A stretch of 64,000 bases of DNA, taken from Acidobacteriota bacterium. GTDB taxonomy: Bacteria > Acidobacteriota > Blastocatellia > RBC074. The notes beneath the pieces were generated by a model. That model saw only the letters and a program-made list of their open reading frames with translations. It made no database searches and was not told where the DNA came from. A program made the position numbers and the translations under genes. The DNA is taken from NCBI GenBank assembly GCA_018269055.1, contig JAFDVI010000026.1, forward strand, positions 1 to 64,000, in the 5' to 3' direction. Below, in pieces: positions 9,277 through 18,545 of this stretch (position 1 is the first letter of the stretch; each line of letters starts with the position of its first letter).

Positions 9277-11772
9277 TTATTTGCTTGCCGTTGCCCTGCT
9301 CTTTTTTCCTTGAAGGTTTTTCTTTTTGCCATCCGCAGCAGCAGAGGTTTTATTCGGAACATGTTTGCCATTCGAGTGGGATTTCGCTTTTCCGCCCACT
9401 GGCAACAGAGCCTCGTTAAAAACTTGCTGGACATTGTCCACAAAGACAAATTCCATTTCGTGTTTCGGCTCATCGGGCACATCTTCCATGTCTTTTTTGT
9501 TTTGAGCCGGAAGAATCACTTTTTTGATGTGCGCGCGGTGCGCAGCCAGCACCTTTTCCTTCACACCACCGATGGGCAGCACGTTTCCGCGCAAGGTGAT
9601 TTCTCCGGTCATAGCGACGTGCTTATTGATCGGGCGTTTTGACAGTGCCGACACCAACGCCGTCGCCATCGTGATTCCTGCCGAAGGACCGTCTTTCGGA
9701 ATTGCGCCTTCGGGGATGTGAATGTGGATGTCGGTTTTTCCAAACACATCTTCTTCAATGCCCAGTTCCCTGGCGCGCGATTTGGCGAACGAATACGCCG
9801 CGTGAGCCGACTCGCGCATCACTTCGCCAAGCTGCCCCGTCAATTGCAGCATGCCTTTGCCGCGCATAGTCAGGGCTTCGATAAACAGAATGTCGCCTCC
9901 GGTCGCCGTCACAGCCAAGCCGGTCGCCACGCCGACTTGATCATGCTTCAGTATTTCTTCGAGCTCGATCTTGGCCACACCCAGGTATTCACTGAGATTT
10001 TCCGGCGTCACTTTGACCAGCTCTTTGTTGCCTTCGGCAACGCGGCGAGCCACCTTGCGACAAATCTTACCGACCTCCCGCTCAAGCTGGCGCAGCCCGG
10101 ATTCGCGCGTGTATTTGGCAATGGCTTCGCGCAAAGCCTGTTCGCTGATTTCCAGATTTTCAGGTTTGATACCGTTTTCTTCCATCTGCTTCGGCAGCAA
10201 ATGCCGCAGGATGATTTGCAGTTTCTCTTCTTCGGTATATCCGGCCAGCCGAATGACTTCCATGCGGTCGCGCAACGCGGGCTGAATGGTTTCCAAAATG
10301 TTCGCCGTCGTCATGAACATCACATTCGAAAGATCAAACTGCACGTTCAGGTAATTGTCGCGGAAACTGTTGTTCTGTTCCGGGTCCAGCACTTCCAGCA
10401 ATGCCGATGACGGATCGCCGCGAAAATCCGAGCTGACCTTGTCAATTTCATCCAACATAATCAGCGGATTGTTCGTTCCGGCTTGCTGAATTGCCTGGAT
10501 GATTCGACCGGGCATTGCGCCAACATACGTGCGACGATGTCCGCGAATTTCCGCTTCGTCATGAACCCCGCCCAAGCTCAGTCGAACGAACTTGCGATTG
10601 AGCGCGCGCGCAACGGAGCGCCCAAGCGAGGTTTTGCCCACGCCCGGCGGGCCGACCAAACACAGAATCGAACCTTTGGGTTTTTCTTTGATTTTGCGAA
10701 CGGCGAGCGCTTCGATGATTCGCTCTTTCACTTTTTCCAGACCGTAATGATCTTCGTCCAGAATTTCCTGTGCCTTCTTCAAATCCAGATTTTCTTTCGA
10801 CGATTTCGACCACGGCAGCGCAACCATAATGTCCAGCCAGTTGCGCAGCGTTCCGGTTTCGGCGGCGTCCGGATGCATCCGTTCCAGCTTTTTCAACTGG
10901 CGATCCACTTCCTCCTCGACGGCCTTGGGCATTTTGCACTTGGTCATCTTTTCGCGGTACTGCGCAATGTCTTCGGCCAACTCGTTGCCTTCGCCGAGTT
11001 CGGATTGAATGGCTTTCAGTTGCTGGCGCAGATAAAACTCGCGCTGGGAACGGTCAATTTCGTTTTTGGCCTGGGAGTTGATTTCCTGCTGAACGGTCAA
11101 CACTTCGATTTCCTTGGCCAGCAGTTCGTTGACACGATGCAAACGCGGAATGATTTCCAGCGTTTCCAGTACGGTTTGCGCGTCTTCGACTTTCAGTTCC
11201 AGGTTCGAGGCGGCCAAGTCGGCCAGCCGGGCAGGCTCTTCGACCGTCGTGACGATGGCCATCACTTCGGGCGAAACGTTTTTCCCAAGCGCGACAGCCT
11301 TGTCCAGCGAACCGCGTACATTGCGCGTCAGGGCTTCGAGTTCCAGGGATTGCTCCGGTGGCGATTCCTTTAACTCCTCGATGCGGGCGTGCAAAAATCC
11401 CGCGGTATCTTCCAGGTAATTGACCCTTGCTCGCGCAATGCCCTGCACCAGAATGCGAATGCGGCCATCCGGCAACTTCAACATTCGCATGATGATGGCC
11501 ACCGTGCCGACATCGTAAAGCTCGCCGGGTTTCGGCTCTTCGTTGTCGGGGTCTTTCTGCGCTGCCAGCATAATCATGCGGTTTTCAGCCAGAGCCTGAT
11601 CCACTGCCTTAATCGAATTTTCCCTCGCCACGAACAACGGAACGATCATAAACGGAAAGATGACGATGTCCCGCAACGGCAACACCGGCAATGCTTCCGG
11701 TATTTTCAATTGATCTTCCGGCGTGATCGGAGTCGTCTGCTGTTTTTCTTCTTGATCAATATGTGTAGACAT
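9277..11772 (-). CDS. lon: ATP-dependent Lon protease
   Basis: An 831-residue cytoplasmic AAA+ protease that degrades misfolded and regulatory proteins. The Lon N-terminal substrate domain covers about residues 28-220. The AAA+ module has Walker A GPPGVGKTS (about 374-382) and Walker B LIMLDEIDK. The C-terminal protease domain has the Ser697 (DGPSAG) and Lys740 (GGVKEK) dyad at the same 43-residue spacing as in E. coli. A basic tail of about 40 residues follows. I prefer ATG 11772 to the open start at 11805 because it gives the family's usual length, though neither has a clear ribosome-binding site. The hsp20 gene lies directly upstream, a protein quality-control pairing. Confidence 0.98.
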   Translation of the reverse strand: MSTHIDQEEKQQTTPITPEDQLKIPEALPVLPLRDIVIFPFMIVPLFVARENSIKAVDQALAENRMIMLAAQKDPDNEEPKPGELYDVGTVAIIMRMLKLPDGRIRILVQGIARARVNYLEDTAGFLHARIEELKESPPEQSLELEALTRNVRGSLDKAVALGKNVSPEVMAIVTTVEEPARLADLAASNLELKVEDAQTVLETLEIIPRLHRVNELLAKEIEVLTVQQEINSQAKNEIDRSQREFYLRQQLKAIQSELGEGNELAEDIAQYREKMTKCKMPKAVEEEVDRQLKKLERMHPDAAETGTLRNWLDIMVALPWSKSSKENLDLKKAQEILDEDHYGLEKVKERIIEALAVRKIKEKPKGSILCLVGPPGVGKTSLGRSVARALNRKFVRLSLGGVHDEAEIRGHRRTYVGAMPGRIIQAIQQAGTNNPLIMLDEIDKVSSDFRGDPSSALLEVLDPEQNNSFRDNYLNVQFDLSNVMFMTTANILETIQPALRDRMEVIRLAGYTEEEKLQIILRHLLPKQMEENGIKPENLEISEQALREAIAKYTRESGLRQLEREVGKICRKVARRVAEGNKELVKVTPENLSEYLGVAKIELEEILKHDQVGVATGLAVTATGGDILFIEALTMRGKGMLQLTGQLGEVMRESAHAAYSFAKSRARELGIEEDVFGKTDIHIHIPEGAIPKDGPSAGITMATALVSALSKRPINKHVAMTGEITLRGNVLPIGGVKEKVLAAHRAHIKKVILPAQNKKDMEDVPDEPKHEMEFVFVDNVQQVFNEALLPVGGKAKSHSNGKHVPNKTSAAADGKKKNLQGKKSRATASK

Positions 11773-11845
11773 AATTTCTGTTAGTGGCCAATGGCTGGAA
11801 ATCAAATATGTGACCCAGCCGGAAAACTACCAATCGCCACTCACC

Positions 11846-12319
11846 TCATTCAGTAATCGAAACTGTCACTTCTTTTCCACTGGTTTTGGTCTTTGGCAGA
11901 TTGATTTGCAGGACCCCAGCGCTTAACTGCGCCGCCACCTTTTCGGTTTCGACGGTCCATCGGAGCGAGACGTTGAAAGCGAAATTGCCGTAACTGCGCT
12001 CCAGACAGATAAACCGAATCGGTCGATCTTTTTCCGACAACAATCTGGCCGTCGGGTTCGCACGTTCCTTGAGTCCTTCAACTTTCAACACATTGTCCAG
12101 AATCCTGATCCGAACCTGGTCAATTGCCACTCCGGGCAATTCGACGTTGACCAAAATGGAATCTTCGGTTTCATAAACGTCCACCGGCGGCGTCCACGTG
12201 TTCGGCGTCGAAGCCATCATTCGCAACTCTTCCAACCGAACCAGCATGCGCCGCATTTGCGAACGCAACTGTTCGGCTACTTCTTTCGACAATGGGTGTA
12301 ACGATCCAGTGATTGCCAT
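11846..12319 (-). CDS. Hsp20/alpha-crystallin small heat-shock protein
   Basis: A 157-residue ATP-independent chaperone that holds unfolding proteins. The alpha-crystallin domain spans about residues 42-155, with PPVDVYETEDSILVNVELPG at its start and GVLQINLPK near its end, the usual G-x-L-x-I/V-x-x-P signature. ATG 12319 is preferred; a TTG start eight codons upstream lies inside a palindrome. It is encoded between gcvPB and lon on the same strand, and lon starts 73 bases downstream, so the two stress genes may be co-transcribed. Confidence 0.93.
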   Translation of the reverse strand: MAITGSLHPLSKEVAEQLRSQMRRMLVRLEELRMMASTPNTWTPPVDVYETEDSILVNVELPGVAIDQVRIRILDNVLKVEGLKERANPTARLLSEKDRPIRFICLERSYGNFAFNVSLRWTVETEKVAAQLSAGVLQINLPKTKTSGKEVTVSITE

Positions 12320-12339
12320 AAACTTCCAAGTCGTACCAA

Positions 12340-12396
12340 ACAAAAATGCCGGATGCCAGGCGAAAAATGATTCTACTCGGCATTCGGCATTTTTGT
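12340..12396. repeat. Intergenic palindrome between gcvPB and hsp20 (terminator-like)
   Basis: Arms of 18 bp at 12340-12357 and 12379-12396 match with one mismatch (ACAAAAATGCCGGATGCC and its complement). Both ends carry T-runs when read outward, so it could terminate transcription on either strand. Confidence 0.8.
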
Positions 12397-12410
12397 AACC
12401 GGGGGTAATT

Positions 12411-13913
12411 TTATTTTTGGGCAGCAGCTATTGCGGCAGGTTTCCAGCGCAAAACGGGTTTGCGCGCAGCGGTCGCTTCATCCAATCGCCCGATGCGCGT
12501 GTTGTGCGGAGCCGTTTTGACCAGTTCCGGATTTTCTTCGGCTTCGCGCGCGATGGATTTCATCGCATCAATGAATAAATCCAACTCCTCTCGACCTTCG
12601 CTTTCCGTCGGTTCAATCATCATCGCGCCCGGCACGACCAGCGGAAAATAAATCGTCATCGGGTGGAACCCGTAATCAATCAGCCGTTTGGCAATGTCCA
12701 GCGTGTGAACGCCGAATTTCTGTTGTCGTTTGTCGTTGAAAATCACTTCGTGCATCGCTTTGCCTTGGATGGCGATTTCGTAGGCGTCTTTCAGGTGATG
12801 CGCGATGTAGTTTGCGTTGAGCACGGCGGTTTCCGTCGCTTCGCGCAATCCTTCCGCGCCGAGCGTCATGATGTAACACAACGCGCGAACCAGCACGGAA
12901 TAGTTGCCGTGAAATGCGCGAACTCGGCCAATGGATTGCGGATGATTGAAATCCAGTTTGTAGTTTCCATTTTCAACCACGATGCGCGGAACCGGCAGGA
13001 AGGGTTCAAGTTCCGCCGTCACGGCAATTGGCCCCGCGCCGGGGCCGCCTCCACCGTGCGGCGTTGAAAAGGTTTTATGCAGATTCAGGTGAATCACGTC
13101 CACGCCCATATCGCCTGGACGTGTCACGCCGACCAGCGCGTTCATGTTCGCGCCGTCCATGTAAACCATTCCGCCTGCGTCATGCAGGATGCGGCAAACC
13201 TCTTCGATGTTTTCTTCAAACAATCCCAGCGTCGAGGGATTGGTCAGCATCAACGCCGCCACATCGTCATTGACCGAAGCGCGCAACGCTTCCAGATCAA
13301 CCGCACCTTCGGCTGTGGATTTAATCGTTCTGACTTGGTATCCGCAAACTGCTGCTGAAGCTGGATTTGTGCCGTGCGCGGAATCGGGAATCAACACGAC
13401 TTTGCGCGCATTGCCGCGCGATTCCAGGCAGGCGCGAATGACCATCAAGCCGGTCATTTCCCCTTGCGCGCCCGCCGCCGGTTGCAGACTGACCGCTGGC
13501 AAACCGGTGATTTCTCCCAAGCTGTCTTCCAAGCGCTTCAGCAATTCCAGGTTGCCCTGCGCCAGTTCGTCCGGCAAATATGGATGCGACGCCGCAAAGC
13601 CATCAAACCGCGAAACTCGCTCGTTAAGCTTCGGGTTGTATTTCATCGTGCAGGAACCCAATGGGTACATCCCGAAATCCACAGCGTAATTCCAGGTCGA
13701 AATCCGCGTGAAGTGGCGAATAACATCCACTTCGCTGACCTCCGGCAATCCCGCTAAGTCATCGTCACGCAGTAGTTTGGCGTCAATCAGTGAGTCTGTC
13801 GCAACCGCCTCTATATCCAGCGCAGGTAGGTGATAGCCAACTTTGCCCGGACGCGACCGCTCAAAGATCGTGCCTTCGTTTTGATTGATATGATTGCTTG
13901 ATTTCTTAATCAC
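12411..13913 (-). CDS. gcvPB: Glycine dehydrogenase (decarboxylating) subunit 2
   Basis: A 500-residue PLP-dependent subunit of the P protein of the glycine cleavage system. With GcvPA it decarboxylates glycine and transfers the aminomethyl group to lipoyl-GcvH. The PLP-lysine motif is visible as HLNLHKTFSTPHGGGGPG. Length is right for the split form found in many bacteria and archaea. It is separated from gcvPA by an acetyltransferase gene and a palindrome, so it may have its own promoter. Confidence 0.98.
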   Translation of the reverse strand: MIKKSSNHINQNEGTIFERSRPGKVGYHLPALDIEAVATDSLIDAKLLRDDDLAGLPEVSEVDVIRHFTRISTWNYAVDFGMYPLGSCTMKYNPKLNERVSRFDGFAASHPYLPDELAQGNLELLKRLEDSLGEITGLPAVSLQPAAGAQGEMTGLMVIRACLESRGNARKVVLIPDSAHGTNPASAAVCGYQVRTIKSTAEGAVDLEALRASVNDDVAALMLTNPSTLGLFEENIEEVCRILHDAGGMVYMDGANMNALVGVTRPGDMGVDVIHLNLHKTFSTPHGGGGPGAGPIAVTAELEPFLPVPRIVVENGNYKLDFNHPQSIGRVRAFHGNYSVLVRALCYIMTLGAEGLREATETAVLNANYIAHHLKDAYEIAIQGKAMHEVIFNDKRQQKFGVHTLDIAKRLIDYGFHPMTIYFPLVVPGAMMIEPTESEGREELDLFIDAMKSIAREAEENPELVKTAPHNTRIGRLDEATAARKPVLRWKPAAIAAAQK

Positions 13914-13931
13914 TGCGACTCCGTTTAGTTT

Positions 13932-13992
13932 AGAGTACCGGCTTTAGGTGGAGGCTCAGTAACCGAAGCAGGCCGCCTAAAGGCGGTACTCT
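13932..13992. repeat. Class A palindrome (CCGGCT/CCGCCT type), copy 1
   Basis: Arms of 20 bp at 13932-13951 and 13973-13992 match with two mismatches. The right arm holds the inner palindrome CCGCCTAAAGGCGG and the left a decayed CCGGCTTTAG. It lies between the GNAT gene and gcvPB. Same design as the elements at 18988 and 42864. Confidence 0.85.
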
Positions 13993-14000
13993 GAACACAC

Positions 14001-14504
14001 TCAAACCTGTCCGGCAAGCTCGGTCAGTGCATCGCCGGTAATTCGAAAAATTGTCCATTCATCCATAGGCTTTGCGCCCAGGGATTTATAAAATCGGATT
14101 GCCGGTTCGTTCCAATCCAGCACCGACCATTCCAGCCTGCCACATTCGCGCTCAACGGCCAATTTGGCCAGATACGCCAGCAACGCTCTGCCGAATCCTT
14201 TGCCGCGTTGATCCGGATTGACAAACAAATCTTCCAGATAAATTCCGGGCCTGCCCAGAAACGTTGAAAAGTTATGGAAGAACAACGCAAAACCAACCGG
14301 CTGGCCGTTGTGAATCCCGATGATGACTTCCGCAACGCGACGTTCGCCAAACAGCGTTTTATGCAATGTCGCTTCGTCTGCGACGACTTCGTGCGCCAAC
14401 CGTTCATATTCTGCCAGACCGCGAATGAATTGCAGGATCAGCGGCACGTCGGCTTCGGTCGCCTGGCGAATCACAAACCCCGGAATATTGCTTTGAATTT
14501 CCAT
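14001..14504 (-). CDS. GNAT-family N-acetyltransferase (SSAT-like)
   Basis: A 167-residue acetyltransferase. The start at ATG 14504 (MEIQSNIPGFVIRQATEADV) precedes the domain directly; the upstream extension reads through a repeat. Motif A is visible in YLEDLFVNPDQRGKGFGRAL, where acetyl-CoA binds, and VLDWNEPAIRFYKSLGA is typical of the spermidine/spermine acetyltransferase-like subgroup. The substrate is probably a small amine or amino acid analogue but is not known. It sits between gcvPA and gcvPB, flanked by palindromes on both sides, which suggests insertion into the operon. Confidence 0.88.
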   Translation of the reverse strand: MEIQSNIPGFVIRQATEADVPLILQFIRGLAEYERLAHEVVADEATLHKTLFGERRVAEVIIGIHNGQPVGFALFFHNFSTFLGRPGIYLEDLFVNPDQRGKGFGRALLAYLAKLAVERECGRLEWSVLDWNEPAIRFYKSLGAKPMDEWTIFRITGDALTELAGQV

Positions 14505-14526
14505 GCAGTGGTTGACTGCCAAGGAA

Positions 14527-14625
14527 TTCCACACTTCACATTTAACACTCCCCATTCATCGACAGAAAAGCATAGCGAATGTCCGGTTCGGAATTGGAAG
14601 TGTGGAGTGTGAAATGTGCAATCCC
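14527..14625. repeat. Word-repeat palindrome between gcvPA and the GNAT gene
   Basis: The words CACACTTCACATTT and AACACTCC on the left (14527-14552) recur inverted on the right (14597-14625: AAGTGTGGAGTGTGAAATGTG). The pairing is loose, with rearranged words instead of one clean arm. It fills most of the gap upstream of the GNAT start. Confidence 0.55.
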
Positions 14626-14666
14626 AAATTCAATCTCACAAGCTCCAACAATGGATTTACGCCATA

Positions 14667-16019
14667 TCAGGTCGCTTTCAGTTCGGCAACCAGCGAATCA
14701 ATCTGGTCTTTCGTCGTTGTTTCCGTGACGCACACTAGAATTTCGTTTTTCATCGCCGGGAAGAATCGTTGCAACGCCAATCCGCCGATGATCTTTTGGC
14801 TTTGCAGACTGGCCAGGACTTCAGCGGCAGGTTTCGGACAACCGACGACGAATTCGTTGAAAAACGGCGAACTGAACCTCAGGTTGAACCCGGCAACCGA
14901 AGCAATCTGTTTCGCCGCGTAATGCGCTTTTTGCAGGTTCTGTTCGGCCACTTCGCGCACGCCGCGCCGTCCCATTGTGGATAAATAAATGGTCGCCATC
15001 AGCGCGTACAGCCCCTGATTGGTGCAGATGTTCGAGGTCGCCTTTTCGCGGCGAATGTGTTGTTCGCGCGTCGCCAGCGTCAAAACGTACCCCAACCGGC
15101 CTTCGTGATCGAAGGCCTGCCCAACCAAACGACCCGGAATTTGTCGTTGCAGTTTTTCCGTGCACGCGAAAAAGCCGCAATATGAGCCGCCAAAGCTGAT
15201 CGGAATGCCGAAGGATTGCGCTTCGCCGCAAACGATGTCAGCTCCGGCGTTGCCCGGCGCTTCGAGCAATCCCAGGCTCATTGCTTCAGCGACCACGACA
15301 ACGAACAAGGCTCCGGCTTTGTGCGTAACATCGGCCAATTCCTGCAACTCTTCGATGCCGCCAAAGAAGTTCGGCGATTGCACAATCACCGCACCAACAT
15401 CCTTTCCAAGCTCAGCCAGAGACTCCGCTTGCAAAGTTCCGGTCTTCGCATCGTAAGGCAGAATCAGTTCTTCGATTCCGGCGTTGCGAATATACGTATC
15501 CACCACTTGGCGATATTCGGGATGCAGATTTCCGGCCAGCGCGACTTTCGACCGCCCCGTGACGCGCTCCGCCATCAGCACGGCTTCAGCCGTGGCTGTC
15601 GAACCGTCATACAGTGAAGCATTCGACACATCCATGCCCGTCAGCTCGCAAATCATCGTTTGGTATTCAAAGATGGCTTGCAGCGTGCCCTGGCTGATTT
15701 CCGGCTGGTACGGCGTGTAGGAAGTGTAAAACTCCGAGCGCGAAATCAGCGTGTCAATGATCGTCGGAATGAAGTGATCGTACGCGCCTGCGCCCAGAAA
15801 CGAAGCCATTCGATCGCCCGTCACGCGCGTCGAGTTGCGTTCAGCCAGTTCGCGAAAGAAATTGAGCGTTTCGGTTTCGGAAAGTCCAGCGGGCAGATTG
15901 AGCGGATGTTTGAGTTGTAGGTTGTCAGGAATGCCTGTAAACAGGTCGGCGATGGATTGACGGCCCATTTCACGCAGCATCGCTTCGCGTTCCTGAGCCG
16001 AATTGGGAATATATCTCAT
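14667..16019 (-). CDS. gcvPA: Glycine dehydrogenase (decarboxylating) subunit 1
   Basis: A 450-residue subunit that pairs with GcvPB to form the P protein. The start MRYIPNSAQEREAMLREMG and the segment YTPYQPEISQGTLQAIFEYQ are hallmarks of the subunit, which has the aminotransferase fold but no PLP lysine. Length is normal. It follows gcvH across an 80-bp palindrome. Cytoplasmic; the cleaved one-carbon unit enters the folate pool. Confidence 0.98.
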   Translation of the reverse strand: MRYIPNSAQEREAMLREMGRQSIADLFTGIPDNLQLKHPLNLPAGLSETETLNFFRELAERNSTRVTGDRMASFLGAGAYDHFIPTIIDTLISRSEFYTSYTPYQPEISQGTLQAIFEYQTMICELTGMDVSNASLYDGSTATAEAVLMAERVTGRSKVALAGNLHPEYRQVVDTYIRNAGIEELILPYDAKTGTLQAESLAELGKDVGAVIVQSPNFFGGIEELQELADVTHKAGALFVVVVAEAMSLGLLEAPGNAGADIVCGEAQSFGIPISFGGSYCGFFACTEKLQRQIPGRLVGQAFDHEGRLGYVLTLATREQHIRREKATSNICTNQGLYALMATIYLSTMGRRGVREVAEQNLQKAHYAAKQIASVAGFNLRFSSPFFNEFVVGCPKPAAEVLASLQSQKIIGGLALQRFFPAMKNEILVCVTETTTKDQIDSLVAELKAT

Positions 16020-16020
16020 A

Positions 16021-16100
16021 GGTGTCAGGTTGCAGGTTTTAGGTGTCAGGTTTCAGTCGGTACTATCGGAATCGCTCGTACACCTGACACCTGAAACCTA
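16021..16100. repeat. GTGTCAGG word-repeat palindrome between gcvH and gcvPA
   Basis: The left side (16021-16056) contains GGTGTCAGG twice; the right side (16081-16100) is CACCTGACACCTGAAACCTA, the complement of the same words. The element overlaps the end of gcvH by three bases and reaches to one base from the gcvPA start. Confidence 0.8.
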
Positions 16101-16493
16101 ATCTTCTTTCTGTGATTCAACGAAGTCTTCGTATTCACTGGCATTGAGCAAGCTGTCAATTTCACCGGTGTCAGACAGTTTGAGCTTGACCATCCAACCG
16201 CCGCCATACGGGTCGCTGTTGACCAGTTCCGGCGTATCCCCCAGCGCTTCGTTGATTTCCACGACTTCGCCGGAAGCGGGCGTGAACAGTTCGCTGAAGG
16301 TTTTAACGGATTCAATTTCGCCAAATGTGACATGCGCTTCGAACTTTTCGCCTGTTCGTGGCAACTGGACGTGAACCACATCGCCTAATTGTTCCTGCGC
16401 GAAATCCGTAATGCCGATGGTGCCAGTGTCGCCTTCGACGCGAATCCATTCGTGGTCTTTGGTGTAATGAAGATTGTCGGGGTAAGAAGCCAT
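16098..16493 (-). CDS. gcvH: Glycine cleavage system H protein
   Basis: A 131-residue lipoyl carrier that shuttles the aminomethyl group between the P, T and L proteins. ATG 16493 follows AAAGGAG and gives the usual start MASYPDNLHYTKDHEW. The lipoylated residue is Lys64 in ESVKTFSE. Its stop is embedded in the edge of a repeat element. It is second in the gcvT-gcvH-gcvPA order. Confidence 0.98.
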   Translation of the reverse strand: MASYPDNLHYTKDHEWIRVEGDTGTIGITDFAQEQLGDVVHVQLPRTGEKFEAHVTFGEIESVKTFSELFTPASGEVVEINEALGDTPELVNSDPYGGGWMVKLKLSDTGEIDSLLNASEYEDFVESQKED

Positions 16494-16510
16494 TGGTTCT
16501 CCTTTCAAAA

Positions 16511-16613
16511 GTAGACAGTAGTCAGTAGACGGTAGACAGTAGTTGAAGGTCATCAGCAGACAAACCTTTTAGAAGAGACCTACCCGACTACTGTCTACTG
16601 ACTACTGTCTACT
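16511..16613. repeat. GTAGACAGTAGT word-repeat palindrome between gcvT and gcvH
   Basis: The left side (16511-16543) repeats GTAGACAGTAGT/CAGTAGAC and the right side (16586-16613) reads ACTACTGTCTACTGACTACT, its complement. A single arm of the same word family occurs again upstream of hisS at 41532. Confidence 0.85.
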
Positions 16614-17711
16614 CCGCTTATAAAATGGTGTTGGCACGACTTCCGCGGCCAGTCGTCGCCCACGTACATCAATTTCAAATTTGGTTCCAATCGCTGTGTG
16701 TTCGATTGGCAGATACGCAAGTCCGATATTCTTTTTCAAAAACGGGGCAGGGCTGCCCGAAGTGACGCGGCCGACTTCCCTGTCACCGATAAAGGCCGGA
16801 TAGCCGTCGCGCGCAATCCCTTTGTCCGTGACCTCAAACCCGATCAGCTTACGCGTCAAGCCCTGCTCTTTTTGTTCGACCAATCGGTCGCACCCTAAAA
16901 ACTTGCCTTTGCCGAGTTTGCAAATCCAGGCCAGATCGGCTTCGAACGCGGTCGTCGTGTCGTCAATTTCGTGCCCGTAAAGCGCCATTTTCGCTTCCAA
17001 CCGTAGCGTATTGCGCGCGGCCAATCCGCACGCAATCAAACCATGCGGCTGTCCTGCTTCGATGATTTTGTTCCACATCCGTTCGGATTCCGACGGGTCA
17101 AAGTAAATTTCAATGCCGTCCTCGCCTGTGTATCCTGTACGGGCGATGATTGCCGGAACGCCGTCAACATGGCCCGTCGTAAACCAATAATATGTGATCG
17201 CGGACAAATCCACGTCGGTCAGCGGCTGCATCACTTCCAACGCGCGCGGCCCCTGAATGGCAAGCTGGCTGTAATTGGCGCTGAGGTTGGTAACTTCGGC
17301 GTCAAACCCGGCGGCGTGGGATTGAATCCAGTCAAAATCCTTGTCGGAATTGGAAGCATTGACGCACAGAAAATAATGATCCGGGCCGAAGCGATGAACC
17401 AGAATGTCATCCACAAAACATCCGTTCGGCGTCATCAGACCAGTGTATTGAATTTGGTTGTCGGCGAGTTTTGACGCGTCGTTGGAGGTCAAATGTTGAA
17501 CCAATGCGAGTGCCTGCGGACCTTTGATTTCGATTTCGCCCATGTGCGAAACGTCGAACATGCCAACGGCGGTTCGGACGGCCAAATGCTCGGCGATGGT
17601 TCCGGCCGGGTATTGAACCGGCATGTCCCAGCCGCCGAAATCAACCATTTTGCCGCCTTGTTTTCGATGAACTTCGTTGAGCGCAGTCTTCTTCAGTTGG
17701 GTGTTCGACAC
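16602..17711 (-). CDS. gcvT: Aminomethyltransferase (glycine cleavage T protein)
   Basis: A 369-residue enzyme that moves the methylene group from GcvH to tetrahydrofolate and releases ammonia. It starts at GTG 17711 after GAGGT. The typical N-terminal MPVQYPAGTIAEH and SHMGEIEI segments and the folate-binding YTGEDGIEIY are present. Length is normal. It is the first gene of the glycine-cleavage cluster, divergent from the sigma-factor gene; their promoters must share the 200-base gap. I saw no glycine riboswitch there. Confidence 0.98.
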   Translation of the reverse strand: MSNTQLKKTALNEVHRKQGGKMVDFGGWDMPVQYPAGTIAEHLAVRTAVGMFDVSHMGEIEIKGPQALALVQHLTSNDASKLADNQIQYTGLMTPNGCFVDDILVHRFGPDHYFLCVNASNSDKDFDWIQSHAAGFDAEVTNLSANYSQLAIQGPRALEVMQPLTDVDLSAITYYWFTTGHVDGVPAIIARTGYTGEDGIEIYFDPSESERMWNKIIEAGQPHGLIACGLAARNTLRLEAKMALYGHEIDDTTTAFEADLAWICKLGKGKFLGCDRLVEQKEQGLTRKLIGFEVTDKGIARDGYPAFIGDREVGRVTSGSPAPFLKKNIGLAYLPIEHTAIGTKFEIDVRGRRLAAEVVPTPFYKRSRQ

Positions 17712-17909
17712 TTCGTGCTGACCTCGGTTTGGTTAAGCCAAATTGCGCGAAACTCGTTTGAAAAGCGTATTTTGACGGGGTTCTGTATTAGGAATGGAAC
17801 TTAGCACGCAGTTTACAAATTCGTCAACCAATGGAAACTTTTTGCACCCAGCGACCACTTACCCGGCGTTATGGCAAGTGAACAACACAAACAAAAGCCG
17901 GTAGGAGTT

Positions 17910-18545
17910 ATGGTGGAAGCACTGGCAGATCTATTGATCGAGCGAACATTTTCAGAGGCAGCGATGCAAAGGGCAGCAACCCTTCGGCAAAAAGAGAACG
18001 CTCTGGCAGAGGATGCTCTGACGCGAGCCAAACTAGGAGACCAGGCGGCATTTGCCGAGTTGGTGCGCGAGCATCAAACGATGGTTTACAGCCTGGCGCG
18101 GAATTTCGTGCGCGATGCCGCCATTGCCGAAGATTTGGCCCAGGAAGTGTTCATTCATCTGTTCCGCAATCTGGCGGCAATCGAATCGCCAGCGCATTTG
18201 AAATTCTGGCTGCGAAAAGTCGCCAGTCATCGCTGCATAGATTTCGCGCGACGGCAAAAATCGAGCGGCGGAAAATGTTCCGTCAGCCTGGACGAAGCGC
18301 CGGAGCCGGTTTCGATTTTCGATATGCCGGATTCGATGATGCGAACGACCATTCGCCGTTTTGTGGCTTCGCTGCCGGAAAAGCCACGCTTGGTGGTGAC
18401 GCTGAGGTACCAGGAAGACCTCGACCCGACGGAAATCGCCGAGATGCTGGAAATGCCACTCAACACGGTGAAAAGCCATTTGCGCCGTTCACTGGCGATC
18501 CTCAAGGAAAAAGTTACGCGTTGTTTAGGAGAGGTAGAAGCATGA
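17910..18545 (+). CDS. ECF-type RNA polymerase sigma factor
   Basis: A sigma-70 family protein of about 211 residues. Region 2 lies in FAELVREHQTMVYSLARNFVRDAAIAEDLAQEVFIHLFRNL and its neighbour (motif DLAQEVF), and region 4 in LPEKPRLVVTLRYQEDLDPTEIAEMLEMPLNTVKSHLRRS, cited here only by its ends and by VKSHLRR. I chose ATG 17910 because of TAGGAG, although the spacing is short; ATG 17871 is open but has no site, and ATG 17964 after AGAGG is possible. The stop overlaps the next start (ATGA), so it is translationally coupled to a membrane protein that is probably its anti-sigma factor. Confidence 0.93.
   Translation: MVEALADLLIERTFSEAAMQRAATLRQKENALAEDALTRAKLGDQAAFAELVREHQTMVYSLARNFVRDAAIAEDLAQEVFIHLFRNLAAIESPAHLKFWLRKVASHRCIDFARRQKSSGGKCSVSLDEAPEPVSIFDMPDSMMRTTIRRFVASLPEKPRLVVTLRYQEDLDPTEIAEMLEMPLNTVKSHLRRSLAILKEKVTRCLGEVEA

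Noticed and set aside
17712-17870. Possible glycine riboswitch ahead of gcvT
   Set aside because: I looked for the paired aptamer motifs in the divergent gap and saw none; the gap is also short.
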